Shown: piece after piece, positions 46,064 through 55,545 of the stretch
Layout of the letters: the number at the start of each line of letters is the position of its first letter
Position numbering within the stretch: position 1 is the stretch's first letter
Source of the DNA: Zoogloeaceae bacterium G21618-S1
GTDB taxonomy: Bacteria; Pseudomonadota; Gammaproteobacteria; Burkholderiales; Rhodocyclaceae
DNA: 64,000 bases
Direction: 5' to 3'
Assembly: GCA_027214125.1 (NCBI GenBank)
Contig: JAPWHF010000010.1
Span: 62,001-126,000, forward strand
Notes under the pieces: model-generated
Seen by the model: only the letters and a program-made list of their open reading frames with translations
Database searches by the model: none
Told to the model about the DNA's origin: nothing
Made by a program: the position numbers and the translations under genes

Positions 46064-47049
46064 TTTGAATCCTGTGTGTCGCGAGGCTTGAATGCCTGGA
46101 CGAAGTCGCCATTCTCGGCAAACCGCTGCGTTGCCTCGCCCAGCGCCGCCGCCATGGCCGGTGCAAACGGGCTGTGACCGCAGCCGCCGACCAGTTGCAG
46201 CGTGCTCCCGGCGCAAGCGGCGTGCACTGCGCGGGCGTTGTCGGGGTGGCAGATGCGGTCTTGTGTGCCGTGCAGGATCGCCACCGGCAGGCCGGTCATC
46301 GCGGCGGCGGCGTCACGCCACCAGTCGTTTTCCAGAAAGCAGTTGTGATGCAGGTAGTGCGCCTGCACGCGGTATTTGTCGATGGCGGCGGCGAGTGCGT
46401 CGCCGCTTGGCGGGCTGAAGTGGGCGGCGGGGCCGTTGTCGAGGGCGTTTTCCCAGGCCATCCAGGCGACAGTCAGCGCCGCCTGCTCGTTCGGATTGGC
46501 GGCGAGGAGGGCGGCGGGGAGCCAGTTGGCGAGTTTGGATCGTGCGCCCGGTGGGGCGAGGGCGGCGAGGCGGGCGTGGATGGCGGGGGCGTGAGGGTGG
46601 CTGTCATCGAAGAAGCGGCGCAGGTCGTCGCCCGAGGCGAGAAACACGCCGCGCAAAATGGCGCCGAGGCAGGCGCTGTGGTGGGCAGCGAGGTAGGCAA
46701 TGGCCAGCGTGGCGCCCCAGGAGCCGCCAAAGACCAGCCAGCGATCGATGCCCAGGTGCTGGCGAATGCGTTCGATGTCGGCGACTAGATGCGCGGTGGT
46801 GTTGTGCTCGAGGTCGCCGCGTGGGGTGCTGCGGCCGCAGCCGCGCTGGTCGAACTGGATGATGTGGTAGCGCGTGGTGTCGAAGAACTGCCGGTGGCCG
46901 GCGCTCATGCCGCTGCCCGGCCCGCCGTGCAGGCAGATCACCGGCTGGCCATCGGGTGCACCGCTTTGTTCGACATGCAGCTGGTGTCCGTCGCCGACGT
47001 CGAGCGAGAAGACGGACCAGGGGGCGGGTGGGGTAGGCATGGCGTTCAT
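46060..47049 (-). CDS. pip: Proline iminopeptidase
   Basis: About 329 residues, alpha/beta hydrolase of peptidase family S33. The oxyanion region HGGPGSGM, the FDQRGCGRSTP motif, the nucleophile elbow GGSWGATLA and the C-terminal His in GCGHSPFAP are all visible. It removes N-terminal proline from peptides. The start is uncertain: ATG 47049 (MNAMPTPP), ATG 47040 or an earlier codon. It overlaps the downstream lipoprotein gene by 4 bases. Confidence 0.93.
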   Translation of the reverse strand: MNAMPTPPAPWSVFSLDVGDGHQLHVEQSGAPDGQPVICLHGGPGSGMSAGHRQFFDTTRYHIIQFDQRGCGRSTPRGDLEHNTTAHLVADIERIRQHLGIDRWLVFGGSWGATLAIAYLAAHHSACLGAILRGVFLASGDDLRRFFDDSHPHAPAIHARLAALAPPGARSKLANWLPAALLAANPNEQAALTVAWMAWENALDNGPAAHFSPPSGDALAAAIDKYRVQAHYLHHNCFLENDWWRDAAAAMTGLPVAILHGTQDRICHPDNARAVHAACAGSTLQLVGGCGHSPFAPAMAAALGEATQRFAENGDFVQAFKPRDTQDSK

Positions 47050-47123
47050 GCTAGTGCGTGGTGGCCGGATTGTCTGCATTGGCGTGGGTTGGTGCTGGCG
47101 TTCTGTGGGCATTCACCGTTGTT

Positions 47124-47186
47124 GGCCGGATGAATCCGGCCCTACGGAGCGACGCCGCTGGTGCGTAGGGCGGGTCTTAACCCGCC
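47124..47186. repeat. Two palindromic repeats upstream of pqqA
   Basis: GGCCGGAT-GA-ATCCGGCC (47124-47141) and GGCGGGT-N4-ACCCGCC (47169-47186), both next to CCCTAC or GTAGGG ends, belong to the window's intergenic repeat family. They lie between the pip gene and the pqq operon, which are divergent. The remaining 150 bases to pqqA should hold its promoter; AGTCGC-C-GCGACT at 47297-47309 is a small palindrome there. Confidence 0.75.
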
Positions 47187-47334
47187 ATCGGTGTGGCGAG
47201 GGGCGAAGCGGCCTCATGAAAATCTGTAGGCGTGAGTCCACATTCCACGGATGTGTCGCTTGCCGTGCGCCGGCATGCTGGGCTCACGTGGCGCGAAGTC
47301 GCCGCGACTCACCCACAAACACCGGAGACACACT

Positions 47335-47409
47335 ATGAAATGGGAAACCCCGACCGCCGCCGATTTTCGTTTCGGCTTTGAAATCACCATGTACATCGCT
47401 TCGCGCTAA
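47335..47409 (+). CDS. pqqA: PQQ precursor peptide PqqA
   Basis: 24 residues (MKWETPTAADFRFGFEITMY, then IASR). The conserved Glu16 and Tyr20 in FEITMY, which become the PQQ skeleton, are present with the correct E-x3-Y spacing. CCGGAGACACACT precedes the ATG. PqqD presents the peptide to the radical SAM enzyme PqqE, which cross-links Glu and Tyr. First gene of the operon; too short for ordinary gene finding. Confidence 0.95.
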   Translation: MKWETPTAADFRFGFEITMYIASR

Positions 47410-47458
47410 GCCCTGCGAGGTCCGCGGGCGTCGCTCGCGGACCGCTCGGTGACAGATC

Positions 47459-48373
47459 ATGAAAATACGCGTACTCGGCGCCGGTGCCGGCGGTGGCTTT
47501 CCGCAGTGGAACTGCAACTGTCCCAACTGCGCGGGCCTGCGCAGCGGCACCATCCGCGCCACGGCGCGCACCCAGTCGTCGATTATTGTCAGTGGCGACG
47601 ACGAACACTGGGCGCTGTTCAACGCCTCGCCCGACATTCTCACGCAGATCCAGCGTTGCCCGGTGTTGCAACCGGGGCGGGCGCTGCGCGACACCGGCAT
47701 TGCCGCCATCGTGCTGATCGACGCGCAGATCGACCACACCACAGGCCTCTACATGCTGCGCGAACACCGCGAGCCGCATGCGCTGTGGTGCACCCGCCCG
47801 GTGCGCGACGACCTCAGTACCGGCAACCCGCTGTTTGGCGTGCTTGAACACTATTGCGGCATCGACTGGCACGAGATCGCCCTCGGGCAGGACTTCGCCA
47901 TCGATGCCATCGCCGGCCTGCGCTTCACCGCGCTGCCGCTGACCAGCAACGCGCCGCCTTATTCGCCCCGGCGTGACCGCCCCGAGCCAGGCGATAACAT
48001 CGGCGTGACGATTACCGATGCCCGCAGCGGCCGCCGGCTGTTTTACGCGCCCGGCCTCGGGCAGATGGAAGACGCGGTGTGGGCGGCCATGCAGGCGGCC
48101 GACGTGGTGCTGGTGGACGGCACCTTGTGGACCGATGACGAGATGATCCGCCTCGGCGCCTCGGGCAAGACCTCGCGCGCCATGGGCCACATGCCGCAGT
48201 CCGGGCCGGACGGCATGATCGAGTGGCTCGACCGCCTGCCGGCCACCACCCGCAAGATCCTCATCCATATCAACAACACCAACCCCATCCTCAACGAAGA
48301 CAGCGCCGAGCGCGCCGAACTGGCCCGCCATGGCATCGAGGTGGCTTTTGACGGCATGGAGATTGTGTTGTGA
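47459..48373 (+). CDS. pqqB: PQQ biosynthesis protein PqqB
   Basis: 304 residues of metallo-beta-lactamase fold. The N-terminal [18 protein letters not shown] is the PqqB signature with its cysteines, followed by [11 protein letters not shown] and the [11 protein letters not shown] segment. PqqB acts in the hydroxylation of the cross-linked PqqA-derived Tyr. Starts 49 bases after pqqA; its TGA overlaps the next gene's GTG start. Confidence 0.95.
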   Translation: MKIRVLGAGAGGGFPQWNCNCPNCAGLRSGTIRATARTQSSIIVSGDDEHWALFNASPDILTQIQRCPVLQPGRALRDTGIAAIVLIDAQIDHTTGLYMLREHREPHALWCTRPVRDDLSTGNPLFGVLEHYCGIDWHEIALGQDFAIDAIAGLRFTALPLTSNAPPYSPRRDRPEPGDNIGVTITDARSGRRLFYAPGLGQMEDAVWAAMQAADVVLVDGTLWTDDEMIRLGASGKTSRAMGHMPQSGPDGMIEWLDRLPATTRKILIHINNTNPILNEDSAERAELARHGIEVAFDGMEIVL

Positions 48374-49170
48374 AAGGCGCGGCCGCGCTGTGTCTGGCGA
48401 TGGTCTGCCTGCCGGTGGCGGCTGCGCTTGATGAGGACACGCTGGCCGACATTGTCAGCAAGCCGAGCACCGGCCTCTACAAGGGCTACGCAGAATTCAA
48501 GATGGCGCATTACGCCGAGGCCCGCCAGATCTGGACGGCGCTGGCCGAGCGCGGCGTGGCCGAGGCGTGGTTCAACCTCGGCTTGCTCGCTGAAGACGGA
48601 TTGGGCGAGGCGCAGGATGCGGTGCGCGCGCTCATGTGCTACACCCGCGGCGCCGAGGGCGGCTCCAGCAAAGCGCAGTACCGGCTCGCCCAGTTGTATC
48701 TGGAAGGGCGCCTCGTCGCCGCCGATCCGGCCCGTGCAGAACACTGGCTGGCCCGCGCCGCCGCGCAGGGTGACGATGGCGCGGCCGAGCAATTGGCGGC
48801 CCTGCGCAGTGGCGCATCGGACGACCCCTACCTGAGCGCGCGTCAGCTCGAATCAAACGGCCATGCCAGCACGGCCGCGCAGCAATACACGCGCTTGTCC
48901 GACGCGGGCCACTTGCGTGCCCGAACCCGTCTGGCCTGGCTCTACGAGGCTGGTCGTGGTGTGCCGCGTGATCTGGCGCGCGCGGCCGATTTGTTTGAAT
49001 CTGCCGCCGCCGGTGGTGAGGCGGAGGCGCAGTTTGCCTTGTCGGTGATGCTGCGTACCGGCGTCGGCCGCGGGCAAGACGACGCGGCTGCCGACATCTG
49101 GCTGAACAAAGCGGCCGCGGCGGGTTACCCCGAAGCGGTCGAGGCGCTGCGTGAGCACGCGGGCCGTTAA
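48370..49170 (+). CDS. Exported Sel1-repeat protein inside the pqq operon
   Basis: 266 residues, GTG start overlapping the pqqB stop (GTGA). A signal peptide (about 1-20) is followed by Sel1-like tetratricopeptide repeats across the chain: [67 protein letters not shown]. Such repeats bind proteins. No known PQQ step needs it; because it is coupled to pqqB and followed 14 bases later by pqqC, it may help PQQ export, precursor handling or assembly of a PQQ enzyme. This is inference. Confidence 0.85.
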   Translation: MKGAAALCLAMVCLPVAAALDEDTLADIVSKPSTGLYKGYAEFKMAHYAEARQIWTALAERGVAEAWFNLGLLAEDGLGEAQDAVRALMCYTRGAEGGSSKAQYRLAQLYLEGRLVAADPARAEHWLARAAAQGDDGAAEQLAALRSGASDDPYLSARQLESNGHASTAAQQYTRLSDAGHLRARTRLAWLYEAGRGVPRDLARAADLFESAAAGGEAEAQFALSVMLRTGVGRGQDDAAADIWLNKAAAAGYPEAVEALREHAGR

Positions 49171-49184
49171 ACCGAGGACTCTGA

Positions 49185-49958
49185 ATGAAAACCGACGACA
49201 TCCCCACCCCGCACCTGGCCGCCATCGCGGGCGAGGCACCGTGGAGCACGCAGGATTTCGAAGCCCGGCTGCGCGAGAAGGGCACCAGCTACCACATCTA
49301 CCACCCCTTCCACGTGATGATGGCCGAGGGCAAGTTGACCCAGACGCAGCTGCAGCGCTGGGTGGCCAACCGGTATTTGTATCAGGTGGCGATCCCGGTG
49401 AAAGACGCCAACATCCTCGCCAACTGCCCCGACCGCGACATCCGCCGCGAGTGGATTCAGCGCATTCTCGACCACGACGGCTATGCCATCGGCGGGGTGC
49501 AGGACGACGGCGGCATCGAGGCGTGGATCCGCCTCGGCGAGGCGGTTGGCCTGAGCCGCGACGACGTGGTGTCCGAGCGGCTGGTGTCACCGGCGGCGCG
49601 TTTCGCGGTCGACGCCTATGTGACATTCGCCCGTCAGCGGCCATGGCAGGATGCCGTGGCCTCCAGTCTCACCGAGCTGTTCGCCCCGCACATCCACCAG
49701 CAGCGCCTCGACACCTGGCCCGACAAGTATCCGTGGATCGAAACCGACGGCCTGCAGTACTTCCGCAACCGCCTCACCCAGGCGCGGCGCGACGTGGCCC
49801 ACGGCCTGCGCTTCACGCTCGACTATTTTGGCCAGAACCGCGCCCTGCAGCAGCGTGCGCTCGACATCCTGCAGTTCAAGCTCGACGTGTTGTGGTCGCT
49901 GGCCGATGCGATCATGCTGCAAAGCTGCGAGATCGAGATCGGGGGGCCGAAAGCATGA
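49185..49958 (+). CDS. pqqC: PQQ synthase PqqC
   Basis: 257 residues of the heme-oxygenase/TenA-like fold. [48 protein letters not shown] and the C-terminal [14 protein letters not shown] are conserved PqqC segments. It performs the last step, ring closure and eight-electron oxidation to PQQ without a cofactor. Overlaps pqqD by 4 bases (ATGA). Confidence 0.96.
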   Translation: MKTDDIPTPHLAAIAGEAPWSTQDFEARLREKGTSYHIYHPFHVMMAEGKLTQTQLQRWVANRYLYQVAIPVKDANILANCPDRDIRREWIQRILDHDGYAIGGVQDDGGIEAWIRLGEAVGLSRDDVVSERLVSPAARFAVDAYVTFARQRPWQDAVASSLTELFAPHIHQQRLDTWPDKYPWIETDGLQYFRNRLTQARRDVAHGLRFTLDYFGQNRALQQRALDILQFKLDVLWSLADAIMLQSCEIEIGGPKA

Positions 49959-50212
49959 GTATCGATACGCCCGCGCTGGCCTCGCGCTTTCGGATGCAAT
50001 GGGAAGAAGCCCAGCAGGCCTGGGTGCTGCTCTACCCCGAAGGCATGGTCAAGCTGAATGCCAGCGCGGCGGAGATCCTCAAGCGTTGCGATGGCTCGCG
50101 GGACGTGCCTGCGCTGGTCGCCGATCTCGAAACCGCGTTTGACGCCACCGGGCTGGAGCCCGACGTACGCGCCTTTCTCGACATGGCGCGACAGCAGCAG
50201 TGGGTGGCGTGA
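49955..50212 (+). CDS. pqqD: PqqA-binding chaperone PqqD
   Basis: 85 residues with the winged-helix RRE-like fold: [24 protein letters not shown] and [11 protein letters not shown] are diagnostic. PqqD binds PqqA and delivers it to PqqE. ATG 49955 overlaps the pqqC stop. It is separated from pqqE by a 120-base stretch that carries a large inverted repeat, unusual because pqqD and pqqE are often adjacent or fused. Confidence 0.93.
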   Translation: MSIDTPALASRFRMQWEEAQQAWVLLYPEGMVKLNASAAEILKRCDGSRDVPALVADLETAFDATGLEPDVRAFLDMARQQQWVA

Positions 50213-50237
50213 TGCTTGCGCGAATCGACCAGGGGAT

Positions 50238-50307
50238 GGCGGATGCGCTGCGCTTATCCGCCCTACGGCGGCGATTGGGCAGGGCGGATAAGCGCAGCGC
50301 ATCCGCC
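50238..50307. repeat. 27-base inverted repeat pair between pqqD and pqqE
   Basis: Two copies of the palindromic intergenic unit (bounded by GGCGGAT and ATCCGCC, inner GCGCTGCGC) lie as exact reverse complements, 50238-50264 and 50281-50307, with a 16-base spacer. Each copy is itself palindromic and the pair could form a cruciform or strong RNA hairpin. The unit is the same as at 28453-28477. It interrupts the pqq operon and could stabilise or attenuate the transcript. Confidence 0.9.
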
Positions 50308-50332
50308 GTTATCCGCCAAGGAGGCTGACATC

Positions 50333-51460
50333 ATGACCCTCACCGACCGCCCCGGCCCGCCGCTATGGCTGCTTGCCGAGCTCACCTACCGCTGTCCGCT
50401 GCACTGCGCCTTCTGCTACAACCCGGTGGATTTCGCGCGCACCACCGCCGACGACGAACTCGACACCGAAGCCTGGCTGCGCGTATTGAACGAAGCGCGC
50501 GCGCTGGGCAGCGTGCAGTGCGGCTTCTCGGGCGGCGAGCCGCTGGTGCGCGACGACCTCGAAGTGCTGGTGGCCGAAGCGCATCGCCTCGGTTACTACA
50601 CCAACCTGCTCACCTCCGGCGTTGGTTTGACCGAAGACCGCGCCGAGGCGCTCAAGCGCGCCGGGCTGGACCATATCCAGCTCTCGTTTCAGGACACCAC
50701 AAAAGAGCTGAATGATTTTCTCTCGCACACCCGCACCTTCGATCTCAAGCAGAAGGTGGCGCAGACCATCAAGGCCAATGGCTGGCCGATGGTGATGAAC
50801 TGCGTCATCCACCGGCTCAACATCGACCACATCGGCCAGATCATCGAGATGGCGGTGGCGCTCGGCGCCGAGTATCTGGAGCTGGCCAACAATCAGTATT
50901 ACTCGTGGGCGCTGCTCAACCGCGATCAGCTGCTGCCCTCGCGCGAGCAGATCGAGCGCGCCGAACGCATCACCAACGAGTATCGCGCCAAGCTCGGCGA
51001 CAAGATTCGCATCTTCTTCGTGGTGCCCGACTACTACGAAACGCGCCCCAAGAAGTGCATGAACGGCTGGGGCAACGTCTTTCTCACCGTCACGCCCGAT
51101 GGCACCGCGCTGCCTTGTCACACCGCCAAAATGCTGCCGGGGCTGAGCTTTCCGAATGTGCGCGAGATGAGCGTGGGCGAGATCTGGTACGACTCTGATG
51201 GCTTCAATCGCTACCGTGGCGACGGCTGGATGAGTGATACCTGCAAGACTTGCCCGGACAAGGAAAAGGACCTCGGCGGCTGCCGTTGTCAGGCCTTCAT
51301 GCTGGCCGGCGACGCCACCGCGCCCGACCCGGTGTGCGACAAGTCGCCAGCGCACCACGTGGTGCTCGACGCCGTTGCCCGCGCCCAGCAACCGGGCGCC
51401 GTCACCACTGCGCCGCTGGTATTTCGCGACCCGAAAGCCTCGCGCCAGATTGCGCCGTAG
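50333..51460 (+). CDS. pqqE: Radical SAM PqqA peptide cyclase PqqE
   Basis: 375 residues. Radical SAM cluster cysteines CPLHCAFC (residues about 21-28) are followed by GGEP (FSGGEPLVRDD) and the C-terminal SPASM cysteines, including CMNGWG, PCHTAK, CKTCPDKEKDLGGCRCQ and CDKSPAH. It forms the Glu-Tyr carbon-carbon link in PqqA. ATG 50333 has AAGGAGG at 8 bases, despite the intervening repeat, so translation is independent of pqqD. The TAG stop belongs to the following repeat (GTAGGGCGG). Confidence 0.96.
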   Translation: MTLTDRPGPPLWLLAELTYRCPLHCAFCYNPVDFARTTADDELDTEAWLRVLNEARALGSVQCGFSGGEPLVRDDLEVLVAEAHRLGYYTNLLTSGVGLTEDRAEALKRAGLDHIQLSFQDTTKELNDFLSHTRTFDLKQKVAQTIKANGWPMVMNCVIHRLNIDHIGQIIEMAVALGAEYLELANNQYYSWALLNRDQLLPSREQIERAERITNEYRAKLGDKIRIFFVVPDYYETRPKKCMNGWGNVFLTVTPDGTALPCHTAKMLPGLSFPNVREMSVGEIWYDSDGFNRYRGDGWMSDTCKTCPDKEKDLGGCRCQAFMLAGDATAPDPVCDKSPAHHVVLDAVARAQQPGAVTTAPLVFRDPKASRQIAP

Positions 51461-51513
51461 GGCGGGTTTCAACCCGCCAAGCACTGCCGCAGCGGGTTGA
51501 AATCCGCCCTACG
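51456..51513. repeat. 22-base inverted repeat holding two stop codons
   Basis: Arms 51456-51477 and 51492-51513 are reverse complements with one mismatch, spacer 14 bases; both ends read GTAGGGCGG outward. The pqqE stop TAG lies in the left arm and the convergent yceI-like gene's TAG in the right arm. It probably ends transcription in both directions. Confidence 0.85.
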
Positions 51514-52204
51514 GCGTGCGCATTGCGACAATGCGCATACGCACCTTCACCGCATCGGCCACCTGCAAGGCGCCGCCGAAGACGGACATTGGGGTGATGC
51601 CGAAATCCGTCTGGCGGATCTCGAAGTCGGCGGTGGCGATCAGTTCGTGGTCATTCTGGATGACGCTCACTGGCACACGCACATCGCGTGACACCCCGCG
51701 CAGCGTGAGGCGAACCGTGGTGTCAAGCGTGGGTAGCGTGCCGTGCAAGGCCACCGCATCAATGTTTACCGTCGGGTGATTCTCGGCGTCGAGCACCCGC
51801 GTACCGAGCATGTTGCGGCGGGTGCCGGCCATGGCGTCCTTGGAGGGCTGCACTTCGAAGCCGTCGCCTTCGTCGCGGCGTGCGTCGACCGGGTCGACCT
51901 CGAACTGCGCCACCGGCAGGCGCAGTGAAAAGCTCGACCGCGACAGGGTCGGCACCAGCGCAATATGCCCGCGCACCTCTGCGGCGCGGATGACATGGTT
52001 ATGCCCCAGTGCGGCCAGCCGCCCTGCGCGATAGACCACAAAGCGAATGTCCGAGCGCTCGGACACGACGGTGTAACGCTGCGCATTCGCAGCCGCCTGC
52101 AACAGGGGTGGGCGGGGTGTGTCGGCTGGCGCCAGTGGGGCCACCGCGGGGGTGCCGCAGGCGCTGAGCGCGAGGGCGAGAAGCAGGATGGACAGGGTGC
52201 GCAT
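51509..52204 (-). CDS. YceI-family lipoprotein
   Basis: About 231 residues. A lipoprotein signal ends at LSAC (MRTLSILLLALALSAC), then a linker to about residue 40, followed by the YceI beta-barrel: SDIRFVVYRAGRLAALGHNHVI near 53 and QTDFGITPMSVFGGALQVADAVKVRMRI at the end. YceI proteins bind long polyprenyl-type lipids in the periplasm. ATG 52204 is chosen for the signal. Convergent with pqqE. Ligand unknown. Confidence 0.85.
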   Translation of the reverse strand: MRTLSILLLALALSACGTPAVAPLAPADTPRPPLLQAAANAQRYTVVSERSDIRFVVYRAGRLAALGHNHVIRAAEVRGHIALVPTLSRSSFSLRLPVAQFEVDPVDARRDEGDGFEVQPSKDAMAGTRRNMLGTRVLDAENHPTVNIDAVALHGTLPTLDTTVRLTLRGVSRDVRVPVSVIQNDHELIATADFEIRQTDFGITPMSVFGGALQVADAVKVRMRIVAMRTP

Positions 52205-52328
52205 GGGCCGTATCGTCGGCCATGGCGCGGCGCCGGGCAAGCGGATACGCCGCTTGCCCGGCCTCGAGGTGCTGCGCGGGGCGAGCGGAGGCGTTTGACT
52301 GCGTCGCCAAGCGCTCGCCGGTGTTGGC

Positions 52329-53255
52329 TTACTGCGTGGCGGGCGGTTTGGGCAGCGGGTGGGGGTACATGCCGCCTTCGATCTTCTTGAGTTCCGCGAT
52401 GCGGTCCATGCGCCCCGGCTTGATCAGCGGGCCGAGTGAGTCGAGGTAGGGGTGGGTCTGGTCGCGCCAGTAGATGCTGAAGTCGCCCATGTGGTCACGG
52501 AAGCTCTTGAGCGGCTGGCCGAGGCGCAGCGTGCCCAGCTCGCGGCTGCGGCGCACACGGTCGATATCCAGCTCGATCGGGATGATCTCTTCGTTGTTCT
52601 GCGCCTGATACTGCACCCGGCCATCCGGCCCGGTGATGATCGAGCGGCCGCTGCCGCCGGCGTCGAGGCCGTTCACATCGAACAGGTAGCACTGGTTGAT
52701 GGTGCTCATGGCCTGCGCGATGGCCAGCTCGTTGTCGCGGTCGATGGTGCCGGTGAGCGTCGGGTGGAGAATCACCTCGGCGCCCATCACCGCCAGCGTG
52801 CGGATGGTCTCGGGGAACCACATGTCGTAGCAGATCGACACGCCGAAACGGCCCACATCGGGCACATCGAACACGCAGTAGTCCAGCCCCGGCGTCACGC
52901 CTTCTTCATAGGGGTAGAAGGGGAACATCTTGCGGTAGCGCGCGATGACCTCGCCCTGCGGGTTGATGACCGAGGCGGTGTTGTAGATCTTGTCGCCGCT
53001 CTTTTCAAAGATGGACCCCGGCAGCAGCCAGATGCCGTACTTGCGGGCCATCTCCTGCATCTCGGCTTCGAAGTCGCACGGAAACTCGCGTGCCGCGTAG
53101 GTCAGCGGGCCAAAGGCGCACAGCTCGCTGAACATCACCATCTGCACCCACGGGTACAGGTTCATGGTGATGTCGAGCTTGAGTTTCATGCGCTCGACGT
53201 TTGACTCGATGGCCGAGACATTCATCTGGATGCCGGCAATGGCAAAAGGCTTCAC
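52329..53255 (-). CDS. Carbon-nitrogen hydrolase (nitrilase superfamily)
   Basis: 308 residues. The Glu-Lys-Cys triad is visible: Glu in VMFSELCAFG, Lys in ARYRKMFPFYPYEEG, Cys in VSICYDMWFPE. Members hydrolyse amides, carbamoyl compounds or nitriles. The extra C-terminal part (about 245-308) suggests an aliphatic-amidase-like or N-carbamoyl branch, but the substrate is not readable. Monocistronic; no neighbouring nitrogen-metabolism genes. Confidence 0.88.
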   Translation of the reverse strand: MKPFAIAGIQMNVSAIESNVERMKLKLDITMNLYPWVQMVMFSELCAFGPLTYAAREFPCDFEAEMQEMARKYGIWLLPGSIFEKSGDKIYNTASVINPQGEVIARYRKMFPFYPYEEGVTPGLDYCVFDVPDVGRFGVSICYDMWFPETIRTLAVMGAEVILHPTLTGTIDRDNELAIAQAMSTINQCYLFDVNGLDAGGSGRSIITGPDGRVQYQAQNNEEIIPIELDIDRVRRSRELGTLRLGQPLKSFRDHMGDFSIYWRDQTHPYLDSLGPLIKPGRMDRIAELKKIEGGMYPHPLPKPPATQ

Positions 53256-53541
53256 GTGTGATCTCCTGAAATCGGGTGGCTCGCGCCTGGTGTGGCGGCC
53301 TGACGGGTGCGGCGTCGGTGGACGTCGAACCGATGGCGAGGCAGGGCGGTGTGGGTGACTGCGCGGGAGATTCCCTCGCCGCGTGCCGTTTTTTCTATGC
53401 CCGCCACGTAAAGAACCTGGCGAATGAGTCTAGCAGAGCGCTTTGGGTAAATTGGTGTCCGAAAATTGATCGGGCGCTGACTACGCTCTACGGAAGCACG
53501 CCGCCATTGCCGCCGCCACCAAAGCCCCGGACAATGCCGGC

Positions 53542-54147
53542 ATGGACCCAATCGTATTGCTTGTCATGGCCGGCCTCGCCGCCTACGCCCTCAAAACCCA
53601 GGACCAGCGCCGGCGCATCGCCCTGCTGGGCAACCACCTTCAGAACTACAGCCTCGAAAAGCACATGGAAACCCTCACCGAGGGCTATCTGCGCGCGCTG
53701 GGCGAAGACGATGCCGAGCGTCGCGAACAGATCTGGGGCCTCATGCGTGCCAACGAAACCGCACTGAGTGAGCAGCTCGGCCGGCTCGCCAATGACCTGA
53801 GTCGGGTCGATGCCGACGCCGTGCGCATCAGCAAGCTTGCCTGGGCGATTCCCTTTGCCGATCGTCTGTTCCCGACGGCCACCTTCGATCTGCGCAAGGC
53901 CGTCAGCATTCACGCGCAAGGCGTCGCCAAGGCGATAGAAGACTTTCCGGCGCGCAGCGACAAGGACAAAGCCTTTACGGTGATGGCCGAGATGTATCTG
54001 TTTCAGCACACCTGCCATTGGTATTGCCGCTCGAAAACCGTCGCCAGCGCCCGGCTCATGGCGCGCCATCAAACCGCTTACGCCCAGGTGCTGGCCGCCG
54101 TGTCGCCCGACACCCGGCGGGCGTACACGAATCTGATCGAAGGCTGA
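53542..54147 (+). CDS. Hypothetical helical protein, single N-terminal membrane segment
   Basis: 201 residues. A short hydrophobic start (MDPIVLLVMAGLAAYALKT) could anchor it in the membrane; the rest is helical with charged repeats such as EKHMETLTEGYLRALGEDD. Segment FQHTCHWYCRSKTVASARL contains two cysteines and two histidines. No family recognised. The 286 bases before it hold no other gene. Confidence 0.7.
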   Translation: MDPIVLLVMAGLAAYALKTQDQRRRIALLGNHLQNYSLEKHMETLTEGYLRALGEDDAERREQIWGLMRANETALSEQLGRLANDLSRVDADAVRISKLAWAIPFADRLFPTATFDLRKAVSIHAQGVAKAIEDFPARSDKDKAFTVMAEMYLFQHTCHWYCRSKTVASARLMARHQTAYAQVLAAVSPDTRRAYTNLIEG

Positions 54148-54182
54148 CGCCCGTCATCGACGGCGATACCACGTCGTAGGGA

Positions 54183-54198
54183 GGGCGGCTCGCCGCCC
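54183..54198. terminator. Hairpin between convergent genes
   Basis: GGGCGGC-TC-GCCGCCC, 7-base arms, preceded by GTAGG. It lies between the hypothetical gene and the convergent SLC13 transporter gene and resembles the window's other GTAGGG-bounded repeats. Loop is very short; arms would open by one pair. No T-run. Confidence 0.45.
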
Positions 54199-54210
54199 AC
54201 CAAGGCCGCA

Positions 54211-55545
54211 TCACCCGAGTGCCAGCACTACGGCGGCCACCGCTACCAGTACCGGATACACCAGCAGCGATACCCACAGCCCGGCGCGGATCATCACCCG
54301 CTGGGGCACATGGCCGCTGCCGAACACGATTGCGTTGGGCGGCGTGGCCACCGGGAGCAAGAAGGCGCAGGAGGTACCCACCGCCACCATTACTGCCAGC
54401 GGGGTCGAGTCGATCTGTGGCGCCAGACCAATGAACAGCGGGATCAGCAGCGCCGCGCTGGCGGTGTTGCTGGTGACCTCGGTGATCAGCAACGCGAACA
54501 GAATCATCAGCGCCAGGCAGACGAAGGCCGGCAGGGTGTCGAGCGGGCCGCCCAGTTGCGCCGCCAGCCAGGCCGCCGCGCCGCTTTCGGCCAGCGCGCG
54601 GCTCAGGGTGAGGCCGCCGCCGAAGAGCAGCAGCACGCCCCAGTCGGTGCTGCGCTCGACGGCCTTCCATTCGGTCAGGCGCAGGGCGTGCAGCATTACC
54701 AGCGCAAATACGGCCACGGCCGCATCGTAGCCGCGTCCCATCTCCAGCCAGACATTCAGCGGCGCGCCAAATACCCACAGCAGCACGGTGGCGCCGAACA
54801 GCGCCAGCATCTGCTTTTGCGGCCGGGTCCACGCGGCTTGCGGCGGCGGCAGTTCGACCTCGGCGCTCAGATCGGGCTTTAGCGCAAAGCGCAGTGCGAC
54901 TTCCATCAAAGGCATCAGCACCAGCACCAGCGGCAGCCCCCACATCAACCAGGCGGCGAAGCCCAGCCCCACTTGCGCGGCGGCGATGGCATTGGGCGGG
55001 CTGCCCACCAGCGTTCCGATGCCGCCGATATTGGCCGAAAAGGCGACACCCAGCAGCACATACATATAGCTTGAGCGATAGCGTTCGATCGGCAGCGAGG
55101 CCAGCAAACCCAGCGCCAGCGGAAGCATCATTGCCGCCGTGGCGGTGTTGCTGATCCACATCGACAGAAAGGCGGTGAGGCCGAACAGCCAGCGTGCGGC
55201 GTGGTCCAGCCGGTTGCCCGCGTGGCGGATCACCTGCGCGGCCATCCAGCGATCCAGCCCCTGCCGCTGCAGCCCGGCGGCCAGGGCGAAGCCGCCGAGG
55301 AACAGGAAAATGACCGGATCGGCGAACTGCCGGAGCGCGCCGTCGAAGGGCAGCACGCCGCTGATCGCCGCCAGCAGGGGTACCAGCACCGCAGTGACGC
55401 TCACATGCAGCGCCTCGGTGGTCCACAGCCAGGCGATGGTCGCCATCAGGGCCAGCCCACCGCCGGTGGGTCCGAGCGAGGGCGTGAGTGCGAGATTCAG
55501 GCCGACAAACAGTCCGACTGCGATACCAAGGTTGAACGTGCGCAC
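54211..55545 (-). CDS. SLC13/DASS-family anion:sodium symporter
   Basis: About 444 residues with around 11-12 hydrophobic segments. The two SNT-type motifs of DASS transporters are present: MWISNTATAAMMLPLALGL near residue 130 and EVTSNTASAALLIPLF near residue 365, with GSPPNAIA and ATPPNAIVFGSG partners. The family moves dicarboxylates, sulfate or related anions. I use GTG 55545 (VRTFNLG); a GTG at 55575 is also in frame. Divergent from the permease gene. Confidence 0.88.
   Translation of the reverse strand: MRTFNLGIAVGLFVGLNLALTPSLGPTGGGLALMATIAWLWTTEALHVSVTAVLVPLLAAISGVLPFDGALRQFADPVIFLFLGGFALAAGLQRQGLDRWMAAQVIRHAGNRLDHAARWLFGLTAFLSMWISNTATAAMMLPLALGLLASLPIERYRSSYMYVLLGVAFSANIGGIGTLVGSPPNAIAAAQVGLGFAAWLMWGLPLVLVLMPLMEVALRFALKPDLSAEVELPPPQAAWTRPQKQMLALFGATVLLWVFGAPLNVWLEMGRGYDAAVAVFALVMLHALRLTEWKAVERSTDWGVLLLFGGGLTLSRALAESGAAAWLAAQLGGPLDTLPAFVCLALMILFALLITEVTSNTASAALLIPLFIGLAPQIDSTPLAVMVAVGTSCAFLLPVATPPNAIVFGSGHVPQRVMIRAGLWVSLLVYPVLVAVAAVVLALG

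Noticed and set aside
50238-50307. CRISPR-like repeat array
   Set aside because: Only two copies, in inverted orientation, with no spacer series and no cas genes.
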